Source: an uncultured Aquabacterium sp.
GTDB lineage: Bacteria; Pseudomonadota; Gammaproteobacteria; Burkholderiales; Burkholderiaceae_C
DNA length: 64,000 nucleotides
Reading direction: 5' to 3'
NCBI RefSeq assembly: GCF_913773725.1
Contig: NZ_CAJYGK010000034.1
Span: 1-64,000, forward strand
How positions within the stretch are numbered: the first letter of the stretch is position 1; the number at the start of each line of letters is the position of its first letter. A program made the translations under genes and the position numbers. A model generated the notes under the pieces. That model did not search any database, was not told the origin of the DNA, and was given only the letters and a program-made list of their open reading frames with translations. Below, piece by piece: positions 37,393 through 47,285 of the stretch.

Positions 37393-38181
37393 TCAGGCCG
37401 GCAGCCGATGGAGCCCCTGCGGTGTGACGGCCCACACCTGGTCCGCTCCGGCTGGACGGATGGGATGCATGCCGGTGAAGGCCCCGAAGGCCGGCAGGAC
37501 GCCGACGGGGCGCACACCGGCATCGCCCAGCCAGAAGCACGGCAGGCGCAGGCGGTCGCGCCCCGGCGCCTGAACGTGCACGCACGGGTGCAGGTGGCCG
37601 CTCAGCGTGTAGCCCGCGCCGGCCACCGGCTCGGGATGGTGGGCACACGCCAACAGCCCATGTCGCCAGTGCCCTTCTTCGGGCAGGCAGATCAGCCGCT
37701 CGCCAAGCAGGCCTTGCAGGGCCGACAGGTCCGCTCGGGCCCGGGTGTCGTGGTTGCCACCGATCAGCACCAATTCCGCCGGGAGACCACCAGGGCGGCC
37801 CGCAGCCCACGCGGCCATGGCCCGGGCAAAGCGCGCCGGGCTGTCTCCCCCCTGGGGCCCATGGAACAGGTCGCCCAGCACGACCAGCCGGCGCGCCGCC
37901 GTCGCGTGCAGGGCTGCAGCCAGGCGCGCCAGCGTGTCGCCATCGGCCCCGCTGCGGGCCGACGCCGGCAGGGGCACGCCCAGGGCGCTGAACTGATGGG
38001 CCTTGCCCAGGTGCGCATCGGCCACCAGCAGGGTGCCGCCTGCAGGCCATTCGGTTCCGGCCGGGGCGTGGCCCGCGGCGCCATCGGCGGCGCCACCCGC
38101 TTGGTCCGGGGGCAACCAGGCGGTGCGGTCGGATCGCAGCCACACCGTCACGCCAGCCAGGCTCACGGATTGAGCGTGCAT
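37393..38181 (-). CDS. pdeM: PdeM-type metallophosphoesterase (ligase-associated DNA repair family)
   Basis: GGTLLVADAHLGKAHQFSALGVPLP...RRLVVLGDLFHGP...LVLIGGNHDTRA...GYTLSGHLHPCVHVQAPGRDRLRLPCFWLG. Confidence 0.8.
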   Translation of the reverse strand: MHAQSVSLAGVTVWLRSDRTAWLPPDQAGGAADGAAGHAPAGTEWPAGGTLLVADAHLGKAHQFSALGVPLPASARSGADGDTLARLAAALHATAARRLVVLGDLFHGPQGGDSPARFARAMAAWAAGRPGGLPAELVLIGGNHDTRARADLSALQGLLGERLICLPEEGHWRHGLLACAHHPEPVAGAGYTLSGHLHPCVHVQAPGRDRLRLPCFWLGDAGVRPVGVLPAFGAFTGMHPIRPAGADQVWAVTPQGLHRLPA

Positions 38182-38188
38182 GGCCACG

Positions 38189-38899
38189 TCAGCGAGGACG
38201 ATGCGGCCGCCAGTGGTGCAGGGCCCGGAGCCGCCGGATCCTGGCATGCAACCAGCGCGGACGCCCCCGACCCGTGGCCGTCTCGGGGCCATGGGGGTTG
38301 TCCTTCAGGTAGTGCCGCATCCACACGGTGCCCAGACCCAGTTTCTGGGCGCTGCGCAGGTTGGCCAGGGTGTCCTCGACCAGGATGCAGCGGTGGGCCG
38401 GCAACTTCAGCCGCGCCAGCACCACGCGCAACATGCGCGTGTCGGGCTTGGGCCGCAGGTCGCCGAACACACGCATGGCCTCGATGGACACCACGGTCTC
38501 GAACACGCCGGCCAGATCCAGGGTGGTCAGCACCCGCTGCGCATACTCGGCCGGGGCGTTGGTCAGCAGGATCTTGCGCCCCGGCAGCCGCAGCAGCGCC
38601 AGCCGGTCCACATGCGGCATGGACAGCGCCCCCTCCAGCCCAGGCAGGGTGTGCGTCTGGGCCAGGAAGTGAGCAGCGCGGATGCCATGGTGGCGCTCCA
38701 GCCCGAGCAGGGTGGCGCCGTAGCGGCGCCAGTAGTGCAGGCGCAGGGCATCGGCCTCTGGGGGCGGCAGGCCAAGGTGGGTGACGATGTACTCCGTCAT
38801 CGACTGGTTCAGTCGCCCGAAGACCGCCCGGCTCGCATCGTGCAGGGTGTTGTCGAGATCAAAGAGCCAGATCGGCGCGGAAGACGGCGGACGTGGCAT
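38189..38899 (-). CDS. HAD-family pyrimidine 5'-nucleotidase
   Basis: IWLFDLDNTLHDASRAVFGRLNQSMTEYIVTHLGLPPPEADALRLHYWRRYGATLLGLERHHGI...RCILVEDTLANLRSAQKLGLGTVWM. Confidence 0.92.
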   Translation of the reverse strand: MPRPPSSAPIWLFDLDNTLHDASRAVFGRLNQSMTEYIVTHLGLPPPEADALRLHYWRRYGATLLGLERHHGIRAAHFLAQTHTLPGLEGALSMPHVDRLALLRLPGRKILLTNAPAEYAQRVLTTLDLAGVFETVVSIEAMRVFGDLRPKPDTRMLRVVLARLKLPAHRCILVEDTLANLRSAQKLGLGTVWMRHYLKDNPHGPETATGRGRPRWLHARIRRLRALHHWRPHRPR

Positions 38900-38902
38900 G
38901 GC

Positions 38903-40372
38903 TCACTTTCCGGGCTCGGCCACCACGCGGGCCCAGCGCAGCGTGACCGGCGCGCCCTGCGGGCGGTGATAGGGCGGCGCAGCCACCTCGCCAGACCAGC
39001 GGATGGCGTCGGGCGTCAGCCCCGTGCGCGCGGCCAGCCAGGTCTGAAAACGGGGCTCGGTCAGGTCTTCTGCGCGCGCCACCAGCATGACTTCGGAGGG
39101 AAGGGGCGCGGCCCAGGGCACGACGGGCGTCAGCACCAGCACGTCCGCCCCCCAGGCGGCCTTCAGGTTCGCCCCGGGAAGGTGGTGCGAGGCCAGCACG
39201 ACACGGGGCACCGTGCCGCCCCACTGCTGCCGCAGTTGCGCGGCGAGTTCGGCATAGGGCAGGTTCTGGCGCGTGGGCCGTGCGCCGCCCCACCAGACCC
39301 GGCCGGGCAGCGCGACGGCCACCACCAGCGCCAGCAGCGCGCCCACCACGCACAGGCGACGCCCCCAGTGGCGCACGGCCGGATCGGTCGCGGCAGCCAG
39401 CCACAGCGGCAGGAAGAAGAGCTGCGGGAAATACCAGCGCGGGCTGAAGCGATCGACCCCCAGCGCCACGGCAAACACCAGCAGGCAGCAGACCACGGCG
39501 CCAGCCAGGTGCGCCAGGAAGCGCCCGGCCTCGCTGAGTCGCCGGGCCTGCCAGGCCATGGGCAGAGCCAGCAGCCACCAGGGGGTGAAGAAACCGAGCA
39601 GTGCCTGAAAGGCCTCGGCCATCAGCTGGGCTGCGCCCGCGTCGCCATGGATCTTCTGCAGGGTTCGGTTGAGTGACTCAGGGTGAGCGGCCAGCCAGGC
39701 GCCATGGGGCGCCCACGCGAGGGCGCCCACCCCGGCCACTGTCAGCAGGCCGCCCCAACGCCAGCGGGCGCGGGTGACCGGCGAGCAGGCCAGCGTGAGC
39801 GGCAAGGCCACCAGGAAAATGAGTGCGTTGTGCTTGGACAGCAGCGCGGCCGCCGCCAGCAGGCCGGTGCGGGCGTCACGCCACCAGGCAGGCCGGTTCA
39901 GGCTGTCGAGTGCGGACCACAGCACACCCGCCCCGATGCTGGCAGCCAGCAGCGAATGCGTCAGGTCACGCTGCGCTTCCCAGATGACGGCCGGCACCAG
40001 CGCCAGCCCTGCCACCGCCGCGGCCCGCTGCGCTGTGCCGAGGCCCAGGCAACGGGCTGCGCCGTCGCAAGCCAGCACGAAGCCGGTCAGCAAGGCCACT
40101 TTCAGCGCCCACAACGAGAACACCACCGAGCCCGTCAGGGCCGTCAAGCCCCACACCAGCCAGGTGTAGAGCGGCGGCTGGTTGGTGTAGCCCCAGGCCA
40201 GCTTCTGGGCCAGGATGAGCTGCTCGGCCTGGTCGAGCTCGAGCGTGGGCGAGACGGCCGCCTGCAGCCCGGCCACCAAGCTCAAGTAGGCCAGCAGCAG
40301 GAGCACCCACGCTGCGGGAACGGCCTGCCCCGGGGACGGCCTCAGGGCGTCACCCGGCACGCGGAATGTCAT
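38903..40372 (-). CDS. GT39-like membrane glycosyltransferase
   Basis: Multi-TM; LELDQAEQLILAQKLAWGYTNQPPLYTWLVWGLTALTGSVVFSLW. Confidence 0.82.
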   Translation of the reverse strand: MTFRVPGDALRPSPGQAVPAAWVLLLLAYLSLVAGLQAAVSPTLELDQAEQLILAQKLAWGYTNQPPLYTWLVWGLTALTGSVVFSLWALKVALLTGFVLACDGAARCLGLGTAQRAAAVAGLALVPAVIWEAQRDLTHSLLAASIGAGVLWSALDSLNRPAWWRDARTGLLAAAALLSKHNALIFLVALPLTLACSPVTRARWRWGGLLTVAGVGALAWAPHGAWLAAHPESLNRTLQKIHGDAGAAQLMAEAFQALLGFFTPWWLLALPMAWQARRLSEAGRFLAHLAGAVVCCLLVFAVALGVDRFSPRWYFPQLFFLPLWLAAATDPAVRHWGRRLCVVGALLALVVAVALPGRVWWGGARPTRQNLPYAELAAQLRQQWGGTVPRVVLASHHLPGANLKAAWGADVLVLTPVVPWAAPLPSEVMLVARAEDLTEPRFQTWLAARTGLTPDAIRWSGEVAAPPYHRPQGAPVTLRWARVVAEPGK

Positions 40373-40373
40373 C

Positions 40374-41327
<954 letters not shown>

Positions 41328-41477
41328 TTAGAAGCTCCTGCAAGGCAACAGGGTCAACCGGGGGCCTCGCGCGGACGTTCGGGCATCAGGGCATCATGTG
41401 TCCGCAGCCCCGGGGAACCATCCTGGGCCTGGCGGGTCTGACAAGCTGTGTTTCCCGCTGACCAACCGGAGTGTCTT

Positions 41478-41771
41478 GTGAAAGTTTCTGTCATGCGCAC
41501 GATCGTGGGCCTGCTGTCCGGCCTGGGGATCGCCCTGTCCGCGCTGGCGCAACCGGTCGACGGCGAAGTCCGCAAGGTCGACCCGGATGCCGGCAAGATC
41601 ACGCTCAAGCACGGCGAGATCCGCAACCTGGACATCCCCGCGATGCAGATGAGCTTCCGTGTGGCCGACCCGGCGTGGCTGAAGCGCTTTCAGGTGGGCG
41701 ACAAGGTGACCTTTACCGCGGACAAGGTGGGCGGACAGTTCACCATCACGTCGATGTCGCCCAAGCCCTGA
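41478..41771 (+). CDS. CusF-like periplasmic copper-binding protein
   Basis: Signal peptide; VDGEVRKVDPDAGKITLKHGEIRNLDIPAMQMSFRVADPAWLKRFQVGDKVTFTADKVGGQFTITSMSPKP. Confidence 0.88.
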   Translation: MKVSVMRTIVGLLSGLGIALSALAQPVDGEVRKVDPDAGKITLKHGEIRNLDIPAMQMSFRVADPAWLKRFQVGDKVTFTADKVGGQFTITSMSPKP

Positions 41772-41989
41772 AATGGACAAAGGGCCCCGGCCTGAGACCG
41801 GAGCCCTTCCCCCGAGACATGCCCTCCCTGGACCTGGCTCTTCGATGACAGCGTTTTTGCTTGTTTGCCGCCCCGCCGGCTGACTGTGTCGTCGCTCTGC
41901 GGCGTGACCGATGCGGGTGGACGAAAAGCAGTTTAGTGGCGCGCCGGATCAAACCGCCAGACTGGCCCGAGGGAATCGTTACAAGATGC

Positions 41990-42007
41990 TTCCCATGTTC
42001 ATGGGAA
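41990..42007. repeat. Inverted repeat TTCCCATG-TT-CATGGGAA in a convergent intergenic region
   Basis: Perfect 8-2-8 palindrome. Confidence 0.6.
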
Positions 42008-42065
42008 ACCCCCGAAAGAGGGAAATCGGCCGCACACGCCCACCCATTTGACCGATGGGAGATGC

Positions 42066-42575
42066 TCAGATCATCCACAACAGCGCCGCGGTCATCGTGA
42101 TGTACCGCAAGCCCTTGCCGATCGCCATGTAGAAAAGGCAGGGCCAGAACGGCAGCCTCAGCCACCCGGCCACGGCGCACAGCGGATCGCCGACGACCGG
42201 CAGCCACGACAGCAAACAGGCCGCCGGCCCGAACCGCACCAACCAGCGCGCCGCCCGGCCCTCGGCACGCCCCGCGGAAGGCGGCAGCGCGGGGTCATCG
42301 TCTCGGTGGCGCAGCGCGTCCGCCGCACGATGGGCGCCCCGCCCCATCCACCAGGTGATCGCACCGCCCAGCGTGTTGCCGGCCGTGGCCACCAGCACCG
42401 CAGGCCAGAACAGGTCGGGCCGCAGCTTCACCAGGGCGTACACCGCGGGCTCGGAACCCATGGGCAGCAAGGTGGCCGACACCGTGGCCACCAGAAACAC
42501 CGCACCCAGACCGACTTCCGGGAGTGCAAACCACTGCAGGATCACCTGGACCCACGACATCAAGCTCGCTTCCAT
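42066..42575 (-). CDS. YqaA-family membrane protein (DedA-like)
   Basis: LPEVGLGAVFLVATVSATLLPMGSEPAVYALVKLRPDLFWPAVLVATAGNTLGGAITWWMGRG...ACLLSWLPVVGDPLCAVAGWLRLPF. Confidence 0.87.
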   Translation of the reverse strand: MEASLMSWVQVILQWFALPEVGLGAVFLVATVSATLLPMGSEPAVYALVKLRPDLFWPAVLVATAGNTLGGAITWWMGRGAHRAADALRHRDDDPALPPSAGRAEGRAARWLVRFGPAACLLSWLPVVGDPLCAVAGWLRLPFWPCLFYMAIGKGLRYITMTAALLWMI

Positions 42576-42614
42576 GCGGGGATTGTGCGGTGGGATGGGA
42601 GGGTAGCCAGACAC

Positions 42615-42645
42615 CCACAAAAAAAGGCCCCTGTCGGGGCCCTTG
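42615..42645 (-). terminator. Terminator downstream of the ompW-like gene
   Basis: Minus strand GGGCCCCGACAGGGGCCTTTTTTTG. Confidence 0.75.
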
Positions 42646-42692
42646 TCGCAGGACCGCTTAAAGGCGGTCGCCGGCACGTCACGCCGTTCTGA

Positions 42693-43481
42693 TCAGAACG
42701 TGTAGCCCACCGACATGGAGAAGGCTGAGGGGTGGAAGCGGTAGATGGCCTTCTGCTCGCTGTGATCGGTGCGGATGGTGAGCTTGTTCTTCACAGCTGC
42801 CGTGGCCCAGCCCGCGTTGATCGACCAGTTGCGGTCGATGCGGTAGCTCACGCCGGTCTGGAAGGCCAGGCCGTAGGAGTCAGTGAGATCGATGCGGACC
42901 TTGCCGTCGCTGTACAGCTTGTTGCCTACGTCGTTGGAGGTGGCCTTGAAGCGCGTGTAGTTGATGCCGACACCGATGAACGGGCGCAGGGCGGCCCCCG
43001 GCTCGGCCAACTGGTAGTTGAAGAACAGCGTCGGTGCGGCCTGCTTCACCGTGGCCACCACCTCGCCATTGTTGCGCTGCAGCTTCTGCGTGGTACCCGC
43101 CACCTTCGCGTTGCCCAGCGGCGTGCCAGCTTCTGCCGAGAGGGCGCTCAGCTCCGGGTTCGGCGCGCGCAGCTTGACATCGTGCTCGGGCGGCACGCCT
43201 AACACCAGCTCGGCGCTCCAGCGGTCGCTCAGCGGGCGCTCGATGCTGAACATGACCGTGCTCTTGGGCTGCACTTCAAGGCGGGTGCCGCCGTTCACGT
43301 TGATGTTGCCCAGGTAGGCGCCCTGGTACACCGGCAAGGTGCCCTTGAGCGAGCTGCTGGTGGCGCGCGGGTCGATGTAGATGCCACCGAGCTTGATGGT
43401 GTAGCCCTCGGCAAGTGCGGACGAGGCGGACAGCGCGCACAGAACGGCGCCGGCGGACAAGGCGAATAAAGACTGCTTCAT
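42693..43481 (-). CDS. OmpW family outer membrane protein
   Basis: Signal peptide; YTIKLGGIYIDPRATSSSLKGT...MFSIERPLSDRWSAELVLGVPPEHDVKL...PTLFFNYQLAEPGAALRPFIGVGINYTRF...SAFSMSVGYTF. Confidence 0.93.
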   Translation of the reverse strand: MKQSLFALSAGAVLCALSASSALAEGYTIKLGGIYIDPRATSSSLKGTLPVYQGAYLGNINVNGGTRLEVQPKSTVMFSIERPLSDRWSAELVLGVPPEHDVKLRAPNPELSALSAEAGTPLGNAKVAGTTQKLQRNNGEVVATVKQAAPTLFFNYQLAEPGAALRPFIGVGINYTRFKATSNDVGNKLYSDGKVRIDLTDSYGLAFQTGVSYRIDRNWSINAGWATAAVKNKLTIRTDHSEQKAIYRFHPSAFSMSVGYTF

Positions 43482-43783
43482 GGTGGACCGGTCAGAGGGA
43501 TTGGAACGCGACGGTACCGCGCGCATGGCATTGTGACCGCAACGATTGCATTTGTACTGCAATATTCATCCGGGATTTCCCTGAACGCCCGCGGCCTGTG
43601 GCGGCACGGGCGGCGGTTCGTGCCATGGGCATCGCCCGCATGGAGGACGAGGGCCGGTATACTCTGCCTTCTTTTTAAGCAGCCCTGTTCGCCTGCGCGG
43701 ACGGGGCTGCGCTGTCTTTCACGGGTGCCCTCGGTGGCCCCCCTGCCGTGCCGGTCCTGGTGCCGCCTCGCCTTTCGTCGCCC

Positions 43784-44878
43784 ATGTCTTCCATCACCTT
43801 GACCACCAGCGCACTGCGACTCGGCTCCCTCGAGTTGCCGAACCGCCTGTTCGTGGCGCCGATGGCCGGGGTGACCGACCGCCCCTTCCGGCAGCTGTGC
43901 AAGCAGCTCGGCGCGGGGTACGCGGTCAGCGAGATGGTGACCTCGCGCAAGGATCTGTGGCACAGCCTCAAGACCTCACGACGAGCCAACCATGACGGCG
44001 AGACTGCACCGATCGCCGTGCAGATCGCGGGCACCGATGCCACCATGATGGCCGAAGCGGCGGCCTACAACATCGACCGCGGTGCGCAGGTCATCGACAT
44101 CAACATGGGCTGCCCGGCCAAGAAGGTCTGCAACAAATGGGCGGGCTCCGCGCTGATGCAGGACGAGCCGTTGGCGTTGCAGATCGTCGAGGCCGTGGTC
44201 GCCGCCTGCCTGCCGCACAAGGTGCCCGTGACCCTGAAGATGCGCACAGGGTGGAACCAGCAGCATCGCAATGCCGTGCGGCTGGCCCGGGCGGCCGAAC
44301 AGGCCGGCGTGGCCATGCTGACGGTGCATGGCCGCACGCGCGAGCAGGGTTACACCGGCCAGGCCGAGTACGACACGATTGCGGCGGTGAAGGACGCCGT
44401 CCGCGTGCCGGTCGTGGCCAATGGCGACATCACCTCGCCCGAAAAGGCCCTGGCCGTGCTGCGCCACACCGGAGCCGACGCGCTCATGGTGGGCCGCGCC
44501 GCCCAGGGGCGTCCGTGGATCTTCGGGGACATCGCCCACTACCTGGCGACCGGCACACACCGCACGCCGCCCACGACGCAACAGGTCAAGCACTGGCTGC
44601 TGAGCCACCTGGAAGACCACTATGGCCTGTATGGCGAGTTCGCCGGTGTGCGGACCGCGCGCAAGCACATCGGGTGGGCCGTGCGCGCCCTGCCTGGCGG
44701 TGAAGCCTTTCGCGCCCAGATGAACACGCTCGACAGCTGTGATGCACAGGTGCGGGCGGTCACCGATTTTTTCGACGTCCTCAGCCTGACCCACGACCGA
44801 CTGCCCGCTGCAGCCGGGGAGGCGACCGGGGACGACAGCCTGCAGGCGCCCCACCAGGCGGCCTGCATGGCGAACTGA
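43784..44878 (+). CDS. dusB: tRNA-dihydrouridine synthase B
   Basis: RLFVAPMAGVTDRPFRQLCKQLGAGYAVSEMV...DINMGCPAKKVCNKWAGSALM...MLTVHGRTREQGYTGQAEYDTI. Confidence 0.96.
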   Translation: MSSITLTTSALRLGSLELPNRLFVAPMAGVTDRPFRQLCKQLGAGYAVSEMVTSRKDLWHSLKTSRRANHDGETAPIAVQIAGTDATMMAEAAAYNIDRGAQVIDINMGCPAKKVCNKWAGSALMQDEPLALQIVEAVVAACLPHKVPVTLKMRTGWNQQHRNAVRLARAAEQAGVAMLTVHGRTREQGYTGQAEYDTIAAVKDAVRVPVVANGDITSPEKALAVLRHTGADALMVGRAAQGRPWIFGDIAHYLATGTHRTPPTTQQVKHWLLSHLEDHYGLYGEFAGVRTARKHIGWAVRALPGGEAFRAQMNTLDSCDAQVRAVTDFFDVLSLTHDRLPAAAGEATGDDSLQAPHQAACMAN

Positions 44879-44889
44879 CCGACAAGAAC

Positions 44890-45126
44890 ATGAGCAAGAA
44901 GACCATCCAGGACTGCATCAAGGACAACCTTGAAAGTTACTTCCAAGACCTGCGCGGCGCCGAACCGCACGCGGTGTACGACATGGTCGTCAACGCGGTC
45001 GAGCGCCCAATGCTCGAAGTCGTGATGCAGCGCGCCGAAGGCAATCAGTCCAAGGCAGCCGAATGGCTCGGCATCAATCGCAACACCCTGCGCCGCAAGC
45101 TCGTGGAACACAAGCTCATCAAGTGA
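44890..45126 (+). CDS. fis: Fis family DNA-binding protein
   Basis: RPMLEVVMQRAEGNQSKAAEWLGINRNTLRRKLVEHKLIK. Confidence 0.95.
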   Translation: MSKKTIQDCIKDNLESYFQDLRGAEPHAVYDMVVNAVERPMLEVVMQRAEGNQSKAAEWLGINRNTLRRKLVEHKLIK

Positions 45127-45189
45127 GCGTCGTCGCAGTCCCATTTTTCATTTCCCAGCCTCCACTGCTCTTTGCCCAAAGGAAGAACC

Positions 45190-46779
45190 ATGGCCCTGAC
45201 CGCCCTGCTGTCCGTGTCCGACAAGACCGGCATCGTTGAATTCGCGCAAGCACTGCATGCCCAGGGTGTGCGCCTGCTGTCCACCGGCGGCACCGCCAAG
45301 CTGCTGGCCGACAAGGGCCTGCCGGTCACCGAAGTGGCCGAGATCACCGGCTTCCCCGAAATGCTGGATGGTCGCGTCAAGACCCTGCACCCCCGTGTGC
45401 ACGGCGGCATCCTGGCCCGCCGCGACCTGCCCGAGCACATGGCCGCGCTGAAGGAACATGGCATCGACACGATCGACCTGCTGGTGGTCAACCTCTATCC
45501 CTTCGCGCAAGCCACGGCCAAGGCCGACTGCACCCTGGCCAACGCCATCGAGAACATCGACATCGGCGGCCCCACCATGCTGCGCTCGGCCGCCAAGAAC
45601 TGGCAGGACGTGACCGTGATCATTGACCCGGTCGACTACGAGCAGGTGCTGACCGAGATGAAGGCCGGCCAGATCACCCGCACCACCAAGTTCATGCTGG
45701 CCAAGAAGGTGTTTGCCCACACCGCGGCCTACGACGGCATGATCACCAACTACCTGACCTCGCTGGAGGCCGGCGTCGAGCTGGAAACCGAAGCCGTGCC
45801 CGCCAAGGCCGAGTACCCCGCCGTCTACAACCTGCAGCTGCACAAGGTGCAGGGCATGCGCTACGGCGAGAACCCGCACCAGTCGGCGGCCTTCTACCGT
45901 GAGGCTTCGCCGGTGGTCAGCACCCTGGCCAATTGGACGCAGATCCAGGGCAAGGAACTGTCCTTCAACAACATCGCCGACGCCGATGCCGCGTGGGAAT
46001 GCGTGAAGGCCTTCGAAGCGCCGGCCTGCGTCATCATCAAGCACGCCAACCCCTGCGGCGTGGCCGTGGGCGCCGGTCCGCTGGAGGCCTACACCAAGGC
46101 CCTCAAGACCGACCCGACCAGCGCGTTTGGCGGCATCATGGCCTTCAACCGCGTGGTCGATGCCGACGTCATCGAGGCCATCAACGCCAACAAGCAGTTC
46201 GTGGAAGTGGTGATTGCACCGAAGTTCACGGACGCCGCGCGCGCCGCTTATGCGTCCAAGCAGAACGTGCGTCTGCTGGAAGTGCCGCTGGATGACGCGA
46301 CCCGCAAGCTGGGCAACGCCCTGGACTTCAAGCGTGTGGGCGGCGGCATGCTGCTGCAGTCGGCCGATGCGATCGACATCGTGGGCGATGTCAAGGTGGT
46401 GACCAAGCTGCAGCCCACCGAGCAGCAGATGAAGGACATGCTGTTCGCCTGGACGGTGGCCCGCTTCGTCAAGAGCAACGCCATCGTGTTCTGCAAGGAC
46501 GGCATGACCATGGGCGTGGGCGCCGGCCAGATGAGCCGACTGGACTCGGCCCGCATCGCGTCGATCAAGGCCCAGCACGCCGGCCTGACCCTGCAGGGCA
46601 CCGCCGTGGCATCGGACGCCTTCTTCCCGTTCCGTGACGGCCTGGATGTGGTGGTCGATGCGGGCGCGACCTGCGTGATCCATCCGGGTGGCTCGGTGCG
46701 CGACGACGAGGTCATCGCCGCGGCCGACGAACGCGGCATCGCCATGGTGTTCACCGGCACGCGCCACTTCCGCCACTGA
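45190..46779 (+). CDS. purH: Bifunctional AICAR formyltransferase/IMP cyclohydrolase
   Basis: [74 protein letters not shown]...[14 protein letters not shown]. Confidence 0.98.
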   Translation: MALTALLSVSDKTGIVEFAQALHAQGVRLLSTGGTAKLLADKGLPVTEVAEITGFPEMLDGRVKTLHPRVHGGILARRDLPEHMAALKEHGIDTIDLLVVNLYPFAQATAKADCTLANAIENIDIGGPTMLRSAAKNWQDVTVIIDPVDYEQVLTEMKAGQITRTTKFMLAKKVFAHTAAYDGMITNYLTSLEAGVELETEAVPAKAEYPAVYNLQLHKVQGMRYGENPHQSAAFYREASPVVSTLANWTQIQGKELSFNNIADADAAWECVKAFEAPACVIIKHANPCGVAVGAGPLEAYTKALKTDPTSAFGGIMAFNRVVDADVIEAINANKQFVEVVIAPKFTDAARAAYASKQNVRLLEVPLDDATRKLGNALDFKRVGGGMLLQSADAIDIVGDVKVVTKLQPTEQQMKDMLFAWTVARFVKSNAIVFCKDGMTMGVGAGQMSRLDSARIASIKAQHAGLTLQGTAVASDAFFPFRDGLDVVVDAGATCVIHPGGSVRDDEVIAAADERGIAMVFTGTRHFRH

Positions 46780-46800
46780 GCACCATCGGCACGTGCGACA

Positions 46801-46826
46801 AGGGCCTCCACGGAGGCCCTTTTTTC
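46801..46826 (+). terminator. purH terminator
   Basis: GGGCCTCCACGGAGGCCCTTTTTT. Confidence 0.8.
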
Positions 46827-46844
46827 ATGGCGGCGGCGCAGGCT

Positions 46845-47258
46845 TCACCAGCAGCCGGCCACGGTCAGGACGGTGGTGCCGTTCAGGTTGCGCGTGCGGC
46901 CGGTCTCGTTGAGCTCGAAGGTGCCGCAGCTGTCGCCCGTCTGCACGCCGGTGGGCGTGGCGGTGACGGTGAAAGCCGACGAGGTGACGCCCGACAGCGC
47001 CAGCGTGTAGCCATTGACCGACGAGGCGCTGTAGCCGAAGTCGGACAGCGTGCTGCTGTAGCTGTTGAGCTGGCTGAAGCGGCGCTCCTGACGGGCAGCG
47101 ATGTCGAGCAGGGCGTTGCGGGCCTCGGCCCGGCGCGACTTGCGCACGTAGTCCGTGTAGCTCGGGTAGGCCACGGCCGCGAGGATGGCCACGATGGCCA
47201 CCGCGATCATCAGTTCGATCAGCGTGAAGCCTCGCGCGAGGGGATGGTGGGGCTGCAT
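46845..47258 (-). CDS. pilE: Type IV pilin PilE-like
   Basis: [54 protein letters not shown]. Confidence 0.93.
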   Translation of the reverse strand: MQPHHPLARGFTLIELMIAVAIVAILAAVAYPSYTDYVRKSRRAEARNALLDIAARQERRFSQLNSYSSTLSDFGYSASSVNGYTLALSGVTSSAFTVTATPTGVQTGDSCGTFELNETGRTRNLNGTTVLTVAGCW

Positions 47259-47285
47259 GGTGATGCCTTTCTCGTATCCCGGCCC

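Noticed and set aside
41861-42100. 79-aa plus ORF in the 41.8-42.1 kb intergenic region
   Set aside because: Runs into the antisense of the YqaA-like gene, no clear RBS or domain; noted only as an intergenic anomaly.
45148-46776. 542-aa minus-strand ORF
   Set aside because: Antisense to purH; residues reflect reverse reading of a conserved gene.
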